From Marinobacter sp. F4206 (GTDB lineage: Bacteria > Pseudomonadota > Gammaproteobacteria > Pseudomonadales > Oleiphilaceae), in the NCBI RefSeq assembly GCF_019392195.1, contig NZ_JAHXKI010000001.1, positions 186,001 through 250,000 of the forward strand: a DNA stretch of 64,000 bases. The letters run 5' to 3'. Under the pieces are notes generated by a model that worked only from the letters and a program-made list of their open reading frames with translations, was not told where the DNA came from and searched no databases. Both the position numbers and the translations under genes were made by a program. The number at the start of each line of letters is the position of its first letter. Position 1 is the stretch's first letter. Shown one piece after another: positions 38,024 to 46,647 of this stretch.

Positions 38024-38221
38024 TTGTCCAATTCACTCTTTACCACCAAAGAAGCCGCCGAATACCTCGGCGTCAGCAAAGCCTTTCTTGAACGTGACCG
38101 CTGGGCCGGTGCCCGCATTCCCTACGTCAAAGTAGGGAGTCGTACCGTCCGGTATCGTCTGAGCGATCTCGAAGATTACATCGAAAAGCAGGTTCGGCTC
38201 TCAACTTCCCAGGTCGCGTGA
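38024..38221 (+). CDS. AlpA/excisionase-like helix-turn-helix protein
   Basis: A small DNA-binding protein of about 65 residues of the excisionase/MerR-like winged helix family. FTTKEAAEYLGVSKAFLERDRWAG is the HTH, VGSRTVRYRLSDLEDYI the wing and second helix. In P4-like islands such proteins activate integrase-mediated excision or act as recombination directionality factors. I prefer the TTG at 38024 with AGAGGTG upstream; an ATG at 37985 in frame adds 13 residues but has no ribosome site. It heads a run with the replication gene. Confidence 0.8.
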   Translation: MSNSLFTTKEAAEYLGVSKAFLERDRWAGARIPYVKVGSRTVRYRLSDLEDYIEKQVRLSTSQVA

Positions 38222-38465
38222 TGAGCCCATCACGTCAATCGTCGTTCCATAATTCGGAACCCGCACCTAATAGGGGTAGACCCCCCTACCCCCACCCGCT
38301 CCCCTCAGTCATACCAAGGGGTTTCGGTCAGGTACAAAGCTTGGGGGCTACCCCTACAGGTTCAGGTACAGTCTCTAGTTGGGCACACGCGTTCGGCCTA
38401 ACCGTCACACCTGACAGTCAACAGACCAAGAGTCATTCGGTCCCAGACCGTCAACGGAGGGTTCA
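38222..38465 (+). other. Leader between the AlpA-like and replication genes, possible origin region
   Basis: About 245 nt with an open frame of 83 codons (from a GTG overlapping the previous stop) that gives a Ser/Pro-rich product unlike any family, so I do not call it a gene. The DNA is pyrimidine-rich (runs of C near 38281-38305) and has two TCAGGTACA copies (38328 and 38362). It could hold an origin or control sites for the HUH replication protein that starts at 38466. Confidence 0.4.
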
Positions 38466-40325
38466 ATGACGCCCTCAGACCAAAAGCAGTTCCGGTTCTA
38501 TCGAACCAAGGGTCGACTCTACACCATTGGAACCCGCCAAACCCGAGTAGCGGTAACCCGGTTTCGGAAACGGTTCCCCCAGGTATTTCCCAAGCTTGAA
38601 CCGCACCTGTACCTAATAGGTCAGGATAAGGGGTGCATTGCCTTGGAAATCGCTCTGGAAGATCTCGAATCGAAACTCAAGCGTCGCGACCTGAAATTCA
38701 CGATAGACGATGCTCAGGTAAAAGACTTCGCACGATCCAGAGCTAAAGTTTGTGGCGAGACGAGTGCACGAATCAAAGACCCGGCCCAGGCGCTGAAAGC
38801 AATCAGTCAGCTTTTAGCTCGGTACTCGTTCGATCTACCCAAGAGCCAGACTGAGAAGGGCTGCATTGAACGAACCAAGAACGAAATCTGGTGGCGCCGG
38901 CTGATTAGGAAAGAACAAAAACGGGTGATGGATAACGTAGCCCGTGAGTGCGGGCTCATTTCCAAGAAAAAAGCTGTCTATGTGTCCGACTGGGGATTTA
39001 AGCTCCATCAGGAGCAGCTCACCCGTAACCGATCCCTGCTTGAAGAAATGATCGCGGTAAACGATCAGTGCCAGGAATATACCCTGGCGGAACTTTCTGC
39101 GCTCTCGGTTAGCAATCCATACGTTCGACGATCAGAGCTAATCGTTCGTGCTTCCGGGTTTGAAAAAATTGCCCAAGACCTCGGACACGCTGGGGTATTC
39201 CTAACGCTGACCACTCCCAGCAAATATCATCCGGTTAGAGTGACTGGGCAGGCGAACCCAAAATATAACCGATCGACACCTGGCGAAGCCCAAGCCTATC
39301 TGAATTCAGTTTGGTCGCGGATTCGGGCACAGCTAGACCGAGAAGAAATCCGAACCTATGGGCTGCGGATCGTCGAACCCCACCATGATGGAACCCCGCA
39401 CTGGCACCTAATGCTATTTGTTGAGCCCGCCAACAAAGCACGACTCGTGGAAGTCATGAGCACATATGCCCTGCTGGAGGACGGCGACGAGGACGGAGCC
39501 GAAGAGGCGAGGTTTAAAGCTGTCGATATCGACTATGACCGTGGATCAGCTACTGGCTACATCGTTAAGTACATCTGTAAGAACATCGACGGCGAGTTTC
39601 AGGAAAACGGTGAAGATGCCGAAGACTGGTATGGGAACCTGGCTAAAGATGTTGCCGCCCGTGTTCGTGCCTGGGCCAGCATTCACGGTATCCGCCAATT
39701 CCAACAGATTGGGGGGCCGCCCGTGACCGTCTGGCGCGAATTACGACGCCTGGATCACACAAATGACGAACTGGTAGAGCAAGCCCGGCAAGCGGCGGAT
39801 AAAAGCGATTGGGCAGGCTTTATCGAGGCAATGAATGGACCTTGTGCCAAGCGGGCCGACCAACCCATCAAAACAGCTAAATGGTTGGAGTTCGATCAGG
39901 AAACCGGAAAGTACCTAGACGACCCGGTTAACCAATACGGCGAACCTGCCAAGGGCAAGCTTTTTGGAATCTATGCCCGAGGCCAGTACTGGATAACACG
40001 GGCATTACGGTGGGAAATCAAGCGCCCGAAGAAGGCTGAACCCCAGATTGGTTCGGATGGCTCTTGGCTTGACCGGCTCAAGAAGCTGACTCAGTTACGT
40101 GAGGCGACACAAGCGGAAATCGACGCATTGCCCGACGACACCGCTTTTAACTGGGAGAAGCAGAATGCTGAGGTTCACCCGCCACCTTGGAGTTCTGTCA
40201 ATAACTATACGTCTGATGAAATTCAGCGTGAGTCCCAGATCCTCATAAGTTCCGAAAACTTGATGTCAGAGCGAAGATTAGTATCAGACTCCCCAATCAA
40301 AGACAGAATTTTCTCAACGCCGTAA
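38466..40325 (+). CDS. HUH replication endonuclease, phage P2 gpA-like
   Basis: A 619-residue rolling-circle initiator related to the P2/186 replication gene A protein. The HUH motif is HDGTPHWHLML (His312 and His314), and the two catalytic tyrosines lie in GYIVKYICK (Tyr365 and Tyr369), spaced by three residues as in P2 gpA. Upstream, GVFLTLTTPSKYHPV is the first HUH-family motif. It would nick the island at its origin to start replication after excision. GGAGGG precedes the ATG at 38466. The last 103 nt overlap the end of the convergent SIR2 gene, and the tail after about residue 585 looks unlike the family, so the C-terminus may have been extended when the cargo was acquired. Confidence 0.9.
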   Translation: MTPSDQKQFRFYRTKGRLYTIGTRQTRVAVTRFRKRFPQVFPKLEPHLYLIGQDKGCIALEIALEDLESKLKRRDLKFTIDDAQVKDFARSRAKVCGETSARIKDPAQALKAISQLLARYSFDLPKSQTEKGCIERTKNEIWWRRLIRKEQKRVMDNVARECGLISKKKAVYVSDWGFKLHQEQLTRNRSLLEEMIAVNDQCQEYTLAELSALSVSNPYVRRSELIVRASGFEKIAQDLGHAGVFLTLTTPSKYHPVRVTGQANPKYNRSTPGEAQAYLNSVWSRIRAQLDREEIRTYGLRIVEPHHDGTPHWHLMLFVEPANKARLVEVMSTYALLEDGDEDGAEEARFKAVDIDYDRGSATGYIVKYICKNIDGEFQENGEDAEDWYGNLAKDVAARVRAWASIHGIRQFQQIGGPPVTVWRELRRLDHTNDELVEQARQAADKSDWAGFIEAMNGPCAKRADQPIKTAKWLEFDQETGKYLDDPVNQYGEPAKGKLFGIYARGQYWITRALRWEIKRPKKAEPQIGSDGSWLDRLKKLTQLREATQAEIDALPDDTAFNWEKQNAEVHPPPWSSVNNYTSDEIQRESQILISSENLMSERRLVSDSPIKDRIFSTP

Positions 40326-43300
40326 GGCCAAGAATCTACTTTTTGAGGCAAAATAGCATATAAAAGATTTAAAGTAGCCTTAGGGTGCTGACGAATTTGA
40401 TTCTCAACTGGCGGATCATAGATTGGGAGGTTGATCAAACTTCCATCACATGGCATTAAAAGAGGAATAATGCTATTCACCATTTCATCCATTTTCGCAC
40501 TTGATTTGATTGCGAGATCAAACAAATGGGCAGAACTATGTCTAGTTCTTACGAAAGATTGTAATGGCCAAACATTATTTACAAACCTAATCGATAAATG
40601 ATGCCATGCTGATTTCGGTAACCCAATTACGGAAGATAAAGCACTAGCTAAAGAATCTAGGACATGGTTGCGCAACTGTTCTCCACCGCTAAGCAGAACA
40701 ACGCGAAACTCCGTATCGGTTATCAAACTCTCCTCATTATTGCACGTACGCTTCCATCCATCTAAAAGAAGCAATGCAAGCTTTTGCCCATTCCTATCTT
40801 CTTGTAGGAGCCTGTCTTTAGAGCCTTCTAATATATCTCGTTTTAAAAAGGAGAAGAGTTGGGTTGGTATTTTCTGGCTGTGTAATAGGAAGCCGTACCA
40901 AGAAGAGTAATATTCGTTCTCGTCACTCGCCCGCAGACTTGGAAAAAGCGTTTTCACGGTCCAAGTAAGGTTTTCGTTAAAGAACCAGGGCAAATTTCTC
41001 ATAAAAATCAATAATGAATATAGCCGAGAGTCACCTCCAAGCAACAACACCTCCTCGAACTTATTTAACCATCCTTGTCTAATTCCAAACGTTCCATCAC
41101 CCTTATCAGCAACTCCAACTTTTAACAAAAATTGTGCAAGTGTTCCGGGTATCGAATTCAATGCTGCCATTACCAAATCAGAGCGGTCATCCTTGCTTAC
41201 AATTGCGGAATGACTAACTTCCGGAAATTCAGCAAGAACCGAAACAATTTTATCCACAACTAGTTCATGTAAATTCGGACGTATGGCATCGTTCTCGCGA
41301 GATTTGTTTAACAAAAATCGGGAGAAAACTAGTAATATTTTTTTCAACTGTTCATTCGGCGCACTCACCAGCCGCCGCACGATCTGTTCATTTAACCGCT
41401 GTAACTCAACATCATGAGTGGAGGAGAGAAATTTTTCCCACGCGGCAACAGGGAACTCTCCTTGTTTTAACCGCAGAACTAGTGCCTTAAAAGCTCTCAC
41501 CGGATGACGCTTCGAAAGTCCACCAAACGAATCGTTTTCAGTCAGAAAATCATGGTCACGCCCGTCAAGCTCTTTAGACTTGGCTATTATTTCGCCAATC
41601 GGTACTGCGAGCAGTGGATCGAAATTTTGATCATAGGTTACAAATCCTCCTGTTGTTTCGAGAGGATTAGCTGCCTTCTCTGCAAGGGTGTCGTCCCAAT
41701 CAACAATACTGGCCTTTAAATCTCTCAGATAGTCTAATGCCGCTTTCTGAAATTGGCAGTTCTCCTTCGCCAGCCATGTTGTTCGAATAAGAACACTAAA
41801 AGAATCTCTCCGCTGAAAGCTAGCCATACTCTCGTCATTATTGCGGCTGGGGCCAGCGAGCATTCTTTCCTCAAGATATGCGCGCTGATCAACGCTTAAT
41901 TCACTCCATCGATTTTTTATTGATACTAGAAGGTCTCCTTGACTCGCTAGAGACCAAAATTTTTTGTCGGAGAGAGATTCAAATACCTGAAAAGCCTCTA
42001 GTTGAGAAAAGAGAGTATTTTTACCGGCGGCCCATATGGAAATCCTTGAAGTTACAATTTCAGTACGCGAACTCCACTGGAGGACTTCTCGATGGGCAGA
42101 TTTCGGATCAAAGCGCAGTAGTTTTTCTAGTAGACCTAAATACCTTCTTAAAACTGAAGAGTACCCTCTTTCTAATCTCTCTGGATCTAAATCTTGATAA
42201 AGTGGTTTTATATCGGCGAGACCTACGCCTCCGGTTTCTCTTTCCATTCCGTAGGCGAGCTCAAGGTTGCCGCGAATTTCACCTAAAGCTAAGGTGAGTT
42301 GATCTTCAGGAAATAGAATTTCATACGGTGGCTCAGGATATTTAACCTTGAAAAAACGTTGAAGGCTCTTTGGCAACTCAGAGTTATCTTTCGGTGGCAG
42401 CGAGGAATCTAGTCTGAAATTATCTAAATCTTTCCTCGGTCTGAGCGCTTGCGTTAGCTGCCGTACGACCCTATCGTTCCAACCGAAAATATCGATTTGT
42501 CGTCGTAAATCAAAAAACTTAGAGTTTTCATCTCGAATTGGACGACGCCATATTTCTATTAGATCCGAATAAAACCGGTAGGTAGCTTCACCCAATGCAT
42601 CGAGGCGCCTACTAATTGAAAACTCTAATTTTTCCGTGAATACGGGATGCATAGCTTTTTGCTTTGAGGCCCACCATATAATAACGGGATCGGAACAATT
42701 GTTTATAACCCAGTCCGATAACGCCCTTATTCGCGGCGGAAGATCATCTCGAAGAAATGATCTCAAATCTCTAGCATTTGATTGATCCTCTAAAGAATCG
42801 AATTTATTAATTTTGAAAGCGTCCCAGGCATCACTTGGCACTTTTCGATTTACGAAGACTGCCTCCATATCTTCGATTACCGGCCTTATGTCCGATTCGA
42901 TCCCAAATAGATCGAATGGATCCTGTTGACTTACATCCTCATCCTCATCGTCGAATGAAAGAAATCCAGGATTTGGAGGGGCGTACCTCATCTCTTTATC
43001 AAAAACACAGATCCAAGTTGTTGGGATGCTGTCGCCTGCTCTTGCGAATAGCTTTGCTCCATCCTCGAAGGAAACCAAATGACAAATGAGCCCGCGCTCA
43101 TGGGAACTTATATTTTCTGGCCCCCGCCTCGCCAACTCAACAACCTCTTGCTTCCACGCATCCGGGTCTTTGGCGCGATAGGACCAGAGCTTTAGACTTT
43201 CCCAAAGCGCGGAGTGGCCGTCCGATTCATCATAGGGAATTGGGGTGACACCTCGATGCTCCCATCTAGCATCGATACCACTCTTCTCCTCTGACTGAAA

Positions 43301-44080
43301 AGCGTACATTTGCAGAGAATTCGTTTCAGTTTTTCGCAAAGCCTCCAAAAGATAATGAATAGGCGGGTCATCCGCCGCATAGCCGAGAAACACGACAATG
43401 AACTGCTCAGTAATCTCCCGAAAAAAGGAGGTTGCCCACCCTTCTGATAGGTAAGCTCTTCCAAATGATGAGCTCGAAAGGACAAAACCGTCTCCTTCCG
43501 CTCCATCGTAGTCAGAATTGGCCTTGCCATGGAGATAGACAATTCCATTCAGTTCACGCGCAACAGGAAGGTTTGGCAAATTAGGGGGCTGCCAACAAGA
43601 GATATCCTTGTCACAAAGATCAAACAACCGATCAAAATTCGTTGTTACAATCCTAACTGAACCTGACGGCGCAGTAGCCAGATCGACAATATACTGATGT
43701 GCTTCTGGATTATTGTTCTGGGGTCGTAGAGCCCTGGCCACGGCTCGCTCAATTAATGCCTCGTCAAATTCCCTTTCCAGAAGACCAAATATTCGATCGA
43801 CTGGTATTAACCCGGGAACTCCAGTTCTTGCATCAATACCCGGAATCCCATCGTTATTATCTGTCGCTTTAACACCTTGAATCTCAGTAATCACCTTCCT
43901 TATTTGAGATCCATCGAGAACACCGAGCTCATCAATAACGCTAGATGCCAAGGTGATAAAATCAGGAAGCCGTGCGCGCGCCATCGAAATTCCTGCACCA
44001 CAGAAAAAGACTACTCGCCCCTGGTCTCGCGCAAGTAACAGTTCATCAGGAATATCCGGTCCTTCGGAAATAAAACGCAC
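40223..44080 (-). CDS. SIR2-domain anti-phage effector, DSR1/DUF4020-like
   Basis: A 1285-residue protein with an N-terminal SIR2 domain (about residues 20-300) and a very long, mostly helical C-terminal part. RVVFFCGAGIS (residues 22-32) is the NAD loop, TTNFDRLF carries Asn148 and VYLHGKAN carries His184, the catalytic pair of NAD-cleaving defence sirtuins; FLGYAADDPPIHYLLEAL is also typical of this group. Defence-associated sirtuins deplete NAD when their C-terminal region senses phage proteins, killing or arresting the cell. Its size and layout resemble DSR1-type/DUF4020 proteins. It starts at a GTG with GGAG upstream and is AT-richer than neighbouring chromosomal genes, consistent with recent transfer. 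The trigger is unknown. Confidence 0.85.
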   Translation of the reverse strand: MRFISEGPDIPDELLLARDQGRVVFFCGAGISMARARLPDFITLASSVIDELGVLDGSQIRKVITEIQGVKATDNNDGIPGIDARTGVPGLIPVDRIFGLLEREFDEALIERAVARALRPQNNNPEAHQYIVDLATAPSGSVRIVTTNFDRLFDLCDKDISCWQPPNLPNLPVARELNGIVYLHGKANSDYDGAEGDGFVLSSSSFGRAYLSEGWATSFFREITEQFIVVFLGYAADDPPIHYLLEALRKTETNSLQMYAFQSEEKSGIDARWEHRGVTPIPYDESDGHSALWESLKLWSYRAKDPDAWKQEVVELARRGPENISSHERGLICHLVSFEDGAKLFARAGDSIPTTWICVFDKEMRYAPPNPGFLSFDDEDEDVSQQDPFDLFGIESDIRPVIEDMEAVFVNRKVPSDAWDAFKINKFDSLEDQSNARDLRSFLRDDLPPRIRALSDWVINNCSDPVIIWWASKQKAMHPVFTEKLEFSISRRLDALGEATYRFYSDLIEIWRRPIRDENSKFFDLRRQIDIFGWNDRVVRQLTQALRPRKDLDNFRLDSSLPPKDNSELPKSLQRFFKVKYPEPPYEILFPEDQLTLALGEIRGNLELAYGMERETGGVGLADIKPLYQDLDPERLERGYSSVLRRYLGLLEKLLRFDPKSAHREVLQWSSRTEIVTSRISIWAAGKNTLFSQLEAFQVFESLSDKKFWSLASQGDLLVSIKNRWSELSVDQRAYLEERMLAGPSRNNDESMASFQRRDSFSVLIRTTWLAKENCQFQKAALDYLRDLKASIVDWDDTLAEKAANPLETTGGFVTYDQNFDPLLAVPIGEIIAKSKELDGRDHDFLTENDSFGGLSKRHPVRAFKALVLRLKQGEFPVAAWEKFLSSTHDVELQRLNEQIVRRLVSAPNEQLKKILLVFSRFLLNKSRENDAIRPNLHELVVDKIVSVLAEFPEVSHSAIVSKDDRSDLVMAALNSIPGTLAQFLLKVGVADKGDGTFGIRQGWLNKFEEVLLLGGDSRLYSLLIFMRNLPWFFNENLTWTVKTLFPSLRASDENEYYSSWYGFLLHSQKIPTQLFSFLKRDILEGSKDRLLQEDRNGQKLALLLLDGWKRTCNNEESLITDTEFRVVLLSGGEQLRNHVLDSLASALSSVIGLPKSAWHHLSIRFVNNVWPLQSFVRTRHSSAHLFDLAIKSSAKMDEMVNSIIPLLMPCDGSLINLPIYDPPVENQIRQHPKATLNLLYAILPQKVDSWPYGVEKILSLIGESDTNLRSDIKFSELMRIWDSR

Positions 44081-44154
44081 AAGTAGCTCCGGTCAAAGGG
44101 TGGTGCACTGCAACTACTCAAAGCTTACTGATCGGATAAGAACGTGGCAAGATA

Positions 44155-44174
44155 TGTCTACATAACGTCTACAA
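44155..44174. repeat. Subterminal island repeat, right copy
   Basis: TGTCTACATAACGTCTACAA matches the left copy at 34740 in 17 of 20 positions and has the same orientation. It lies 57 nt inside the right att repeat, between the SIR2 gene start and the tRNA. Likely integrase arm-type site. Confidence 0.6.
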
Positions 44175-44230
44175 CTTAGAATCGGCAATCCAATAACTTA
44201 AAAAGGACGATCGTAAGACATTGTATTTTA

Positions 44231-44286
44231 TGGTGCTCCGGGCCGGAATCGAACCGGCACGACCGTTAGGTCGAGAGATTTTAAGT
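44231..44286. repeat. att site within intact tRNA-Leu (island right end)
   Basis: The partner of 34555-34610. It covers the 3' half of the intact tRNA, from the encoded CCA to the 3' side of the anticodon stem and loop, so insertion kept the tRNA functional. Confidence 0.92.
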
Positions 44287-44318
44287 CTCTTGTGTCTACC
44301 AATTTCACCACCGGAGCA
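44231..44318 (-). tRNA. tRNA-Leu(UAA)
   Basis: On the minus strand the 85-nt tRNA plus encoded CCA folds as a class II tRNA: acceptor TGCTCCGG pairs with CCGGAGCA, the D arm contains TTGGTAGAC, the anticodon stem AGAGA/TCTCT encloses CTTAAAA (anticodon TAA), a long variable arm CGACCTAACGGTCG follows, and the T loop is GTTCGATTC. It decodes UUA leucine codons. Its 3' half is the integration site of the island. Confidence 0.95.
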
Positions 44319-44395
44319 TCGGAGGGGATTAAGACGGGCAGAATTGTATAAGGGCCGGTTCGGTAACGCAATTCCGATTCCCGCCTCGCTACGGT

Positions 44396-45025
44396 TCACA
44401 CCGCGGTTGGCTTAACCGCCCTTCCCTTGTATACGTATCCCGCAATTTTGGGCGTTTTGGGGATATAGAGATTTTCAAGGTCGGTTACCTCGAAGCCCGC
44501 GGCCTGGATCAGCTCTGAAATGGGCCGGTTCAGGTGGCACCCGCCCGCGACCTTTTTCCACGCCGGCGTTACCCGGTGCTGCCAATTTCGGGTTCCGGTG
44601 TCCGGTGATTCCCCGTGCTCAAGGAAGAGCAGTTCGCCGTCCGGTTTCATCACCCGCATCATCTGATCAAGGGCAGTGCGCCAATCCGGGATGGTGCACA
44701 GGGTGAAGGTCAGTAATACGGTATCCACGCTCTCATCGGCGAGTGGGATTTTCTCCCCCGGCAGGTCCAGCCATTCCACGTTTACCGGGGACCGCGAGAG
44801 ATTGTCCTGTGCCTTGCGGCGCATGCCTTCGGACGGCTCCAGGCCGTATACCAGCTCCACCAAATCCGGATTGTAGAACTCAAGGTTGGTGCCGGAGCCC
44901 ATACCGACCTCCAGAACAACTCCCCGGGCGCTGGGGACGACCTGGCTTCGCAACTTCATGACCTGCCCATTGGAGCACACCCAGTCAATCAGGTGGGGAA
45001 GTATACGATCTTCGTAATAGCTCAT
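44396..45025 (-). CDS. Class I SAM-dependent methyltransferase
   Basis: A 209-residue methyltransferase. Motif I is VVLEVGMGSGTNLEFY, followed by VYGLEPSEGM (acidic ribose-binding loop) and VDTVLLTFTLCTIPDW, LMRVMKPDGELLFLEHG-like residues near 120-140. The pattern resembles small lipid or quinone-type methyltransferases (Methyltransf_11). I choose the ATG at 45025 (MSYYEDRILPHLI); the open frame continues upstream to 45139, but the added residues look unrelated. It flanks the tRNA on the chromosomal side. The substrate is not known. Confidence 0.85.
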   Translation of the reverse strand: MSYYEDRILPHLIDWVCSNGQVMKLRSQVVPSARGVVLEVGMGSGTNLEFYNPDLVELVYGLEPSEGMRRKAQDNLSRSPVNVEWLDLPGEKIPLADESVDTVLLTFTLCTIPDWRTALDQMMRVMKPDGELLFLEHGESPDTGTRNWQHRVTPAWKKVAGGCHLNRPISELIQAAGFEVTDLENLYIPKTPKIAGYVYKGRAVKPTAV

Positions 45026-45211
45026 CGGGTTCACCAATATTGTTTTATGTTCAGGGGTGCGACAATCTGCCCTACCTGATTTGTCCATGTTTTTAGTAGC
45101 ATGACAACTATCTGCCGGTAAAAAAACAACATACAACATGAGCCAAGGCAGCGGCCGAACGGGATTGCTGTTCCCCGTTTATTAAGATGTATGAGTTACC
45201 GGAGGGTTCCC

Positions 45212-46645
45212 ATGGAGCTAGATCCTCTCATCCTGTCGCGAATTCAGTTCGCTTTTGTGGTGTCATTTCACGCCATTTTCCCCGTGTTCACCATCGGCCT
45301 GGCTTCCTACATCGCGGTTCTGGAAGGTCTCGCTTTCAAAACCGAGAACCCGGTCTGGTTCAAGCTGTCCGCGTTCTGGACCAAGGTTTTTGCCGTTGTT
45401 TTCGGAATGGGCGTGGTGTCCGGCATCGTGATGTCCTTCCAATTCGGGACCAACTGGAGCAATTTTGCCCAGGCGTCGGCCAACTTTCTCGGGCCCATTC
45501 TCAGTTATGAGGTGGTCACGGCATTTTTCCTGGAAGCGGCCTTCCTTGGGGTGTTGCTGTTCGGGCGGGATAAGGTTCCGGCCGGGCTTCATCTGTTCGC
45601 CGCGATTATGGTGGCCACCGGCACGTTCATCTCTTCATTCTGGATTCTGGCAGCCAACAGCTGGATGCAGACCCCCGCCGGTTTCGAGCTGAGAGAGGGG
45701 GTATTCCATGTCACCTCGTGGAGCGAGGCGATCTTCAACCCCTCCTTCCCCTACCGGTTCATGCACATGGCCCTGGCCTCGTTTTTGACGGGTGGATTCG
45801 TGGTCGCCGGAGTCAGCGCCTGGTACCTGCTTCGCGGCCGCGAGGTCGAAGCCAATCGAAAGGCCCTCTCGATGTGTCTATGGTTGCTGCTGTTTATAGC
45901 TCCGGCTCAGGCCGTGGTGGGCGATTTTCACGGTCTGAACACCCTGGAACACCAACCCACCAAGGTGGCGGCGATGGAAGGCAACTGGGAAACCTCCCGT
46001 AATGTTCCGTTGTTGCTGTTTGCGATTCCCGACCAGGACAGCCAGAGCAACCTTTATGAAATTGGCATTCCCAGCTTGGCCAGCATGATTCTGACCCATG
46101 AGTGGGACGGCGAGGTGCCCGGCCTGAACGAAATACCAGCGGCAGAGCAGCCGCCCGTCGCCATTGTTTTCTGGTCTTTCCGGGTGATGGTGGGGCTTGG
46201 CCTGTTAATGATTGCGTTCGCAGCGGCCGGCCTGATTTTGCGAGCCGGAGGTCGTTACTGGCGTAATACCTGGTTTCTCCAGGGCCTTCGGTTCATGAGT
46301 GTCGCCCCTTTCCTTGCGGTCTTGAGCGGTTGGTTTGTCACCGAGATTGGTCGCGCACCCTGGCTGGTCTACGGCGTGATGACCCAGGCGGAATCGGTAA
46401 CACCCTCGCTGACGGGTGCCATGGCCCTGTTCACCCTCATCGGGTACATCGTGGTGTATGGGCTCGTGTTCACCGCAGGGCTCTACTACCTGATGCGTGT
46501 ACTCTACGTCGGACTTGAGGACCATCACGATGAGGAAGAGCACGAAGCGGAACGCCCAAAACGTCCGTTTTCGGCTGCCCACGTGCCGTTCGAGATTGAC
46601 GAAGGCGACAAGCCCCGCACACCGGCACACGAAGGAGGCAACTGA
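45212..46645 (+). CDS. cydA: Cytochrome bd-type (cyanide-insensitive) ubiquinol oxidase subunit I
   Basis: Subunit I of a bd-family quinol oxidase, an inner-membrane enzyme reducing O2 to water without proton pumping. The 477-residue protein starts MELDPLILSRIQFAF with the haem b595 ligand His20 in VVSFHAIFP. The periplasmic Q-loop is short and the oxidase signature GWFVTEIGRAPW is present, typical of the CIO (CioA) branch found in pseudomonads and marine relatives. Subunits and CydDC follow in the order A-B-D-C. GGAGGG lies before the ATG at 45212. The acidic C-terminal tail (about residues 445-477, rich in Glu and His) is cytoplasmic. Confidence 0.93.
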   Translation: MELDPLILSRIQFAFVVSFHAIFPVFTIGLASYIAVLEGLAFKTENPVWFKLSAFWTKVFAVVFGMGVVSGIVMSFQFGTNWSNFAQASANFLGPILSYEVVTAFFLEAAFLGVLLFGRDKVPAGLHLFAAIMVATGTFISSFWILAANSWMQTPAGFELREGVFHVTSWSEAIFNPSFPYRFMHMALASFLTGGFVVAGVSAWYLLRGREVEANRKALSMCLWLLLFIAPAQAVVGDFHGLNTLEHQPTKVAAMEGNWETSRNVPLLLFAIPDQDSQSNLYEIGIPSLASMILTHEWDGEVPGLNEIPAAEQPPVAIVFWSFRVMVGLGLLMIAFAAAGLILRAGGRYWRNTWFLQGLRFMSVAPFLAVLSGWFVTEIGRAPWLVYGVMTQAESVTPSLTGAMALFTLIGYIVVYGLVFTAGLYYLMRVLYVGLEDHHDEEEHEAERPKRPFSAAHVPFEIDEGDKPRTPAHEGGN

Positions 46646-46647
46646 TT

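Larger units (their letters stand above)
34555..44286. mobile_element. Integrative island in tRNA-Leu(UAA), about 9.7 kb
   Basis: The island is bounded by a 56-nt direct repeat (one mismatch) that equals the 3' part of tRNA-Leu(UAA). It encodes a tyrosine integrase, an unknown protein, an AlpA/Xis-like protein, a P2 gpA-like HUH replication protein, a PD-(D/E)XK nuclease and a large SIR2 protein. No capsid, tail, terminase or conjugation genes are seen, so it resembles a phage satellite or minimal integrative element carrying defence genes rather than a prophage. The SIR2 end is visibly richer in A and T than the flanks. The integrase lies next to the tRNA-distal end. Confidence 0.88.

Noticed and set aside
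38218..38469. 83-codon gene between the AlpA-like and replication genes
   Set aside because: Low-complexity Ser/Pro product with no family and an unconvincing start; better explained as leader or origin DNA.
34555..44286. Complete prophage
   Set aside because: No terminase, capsid, tail or lysis genes in the interval.
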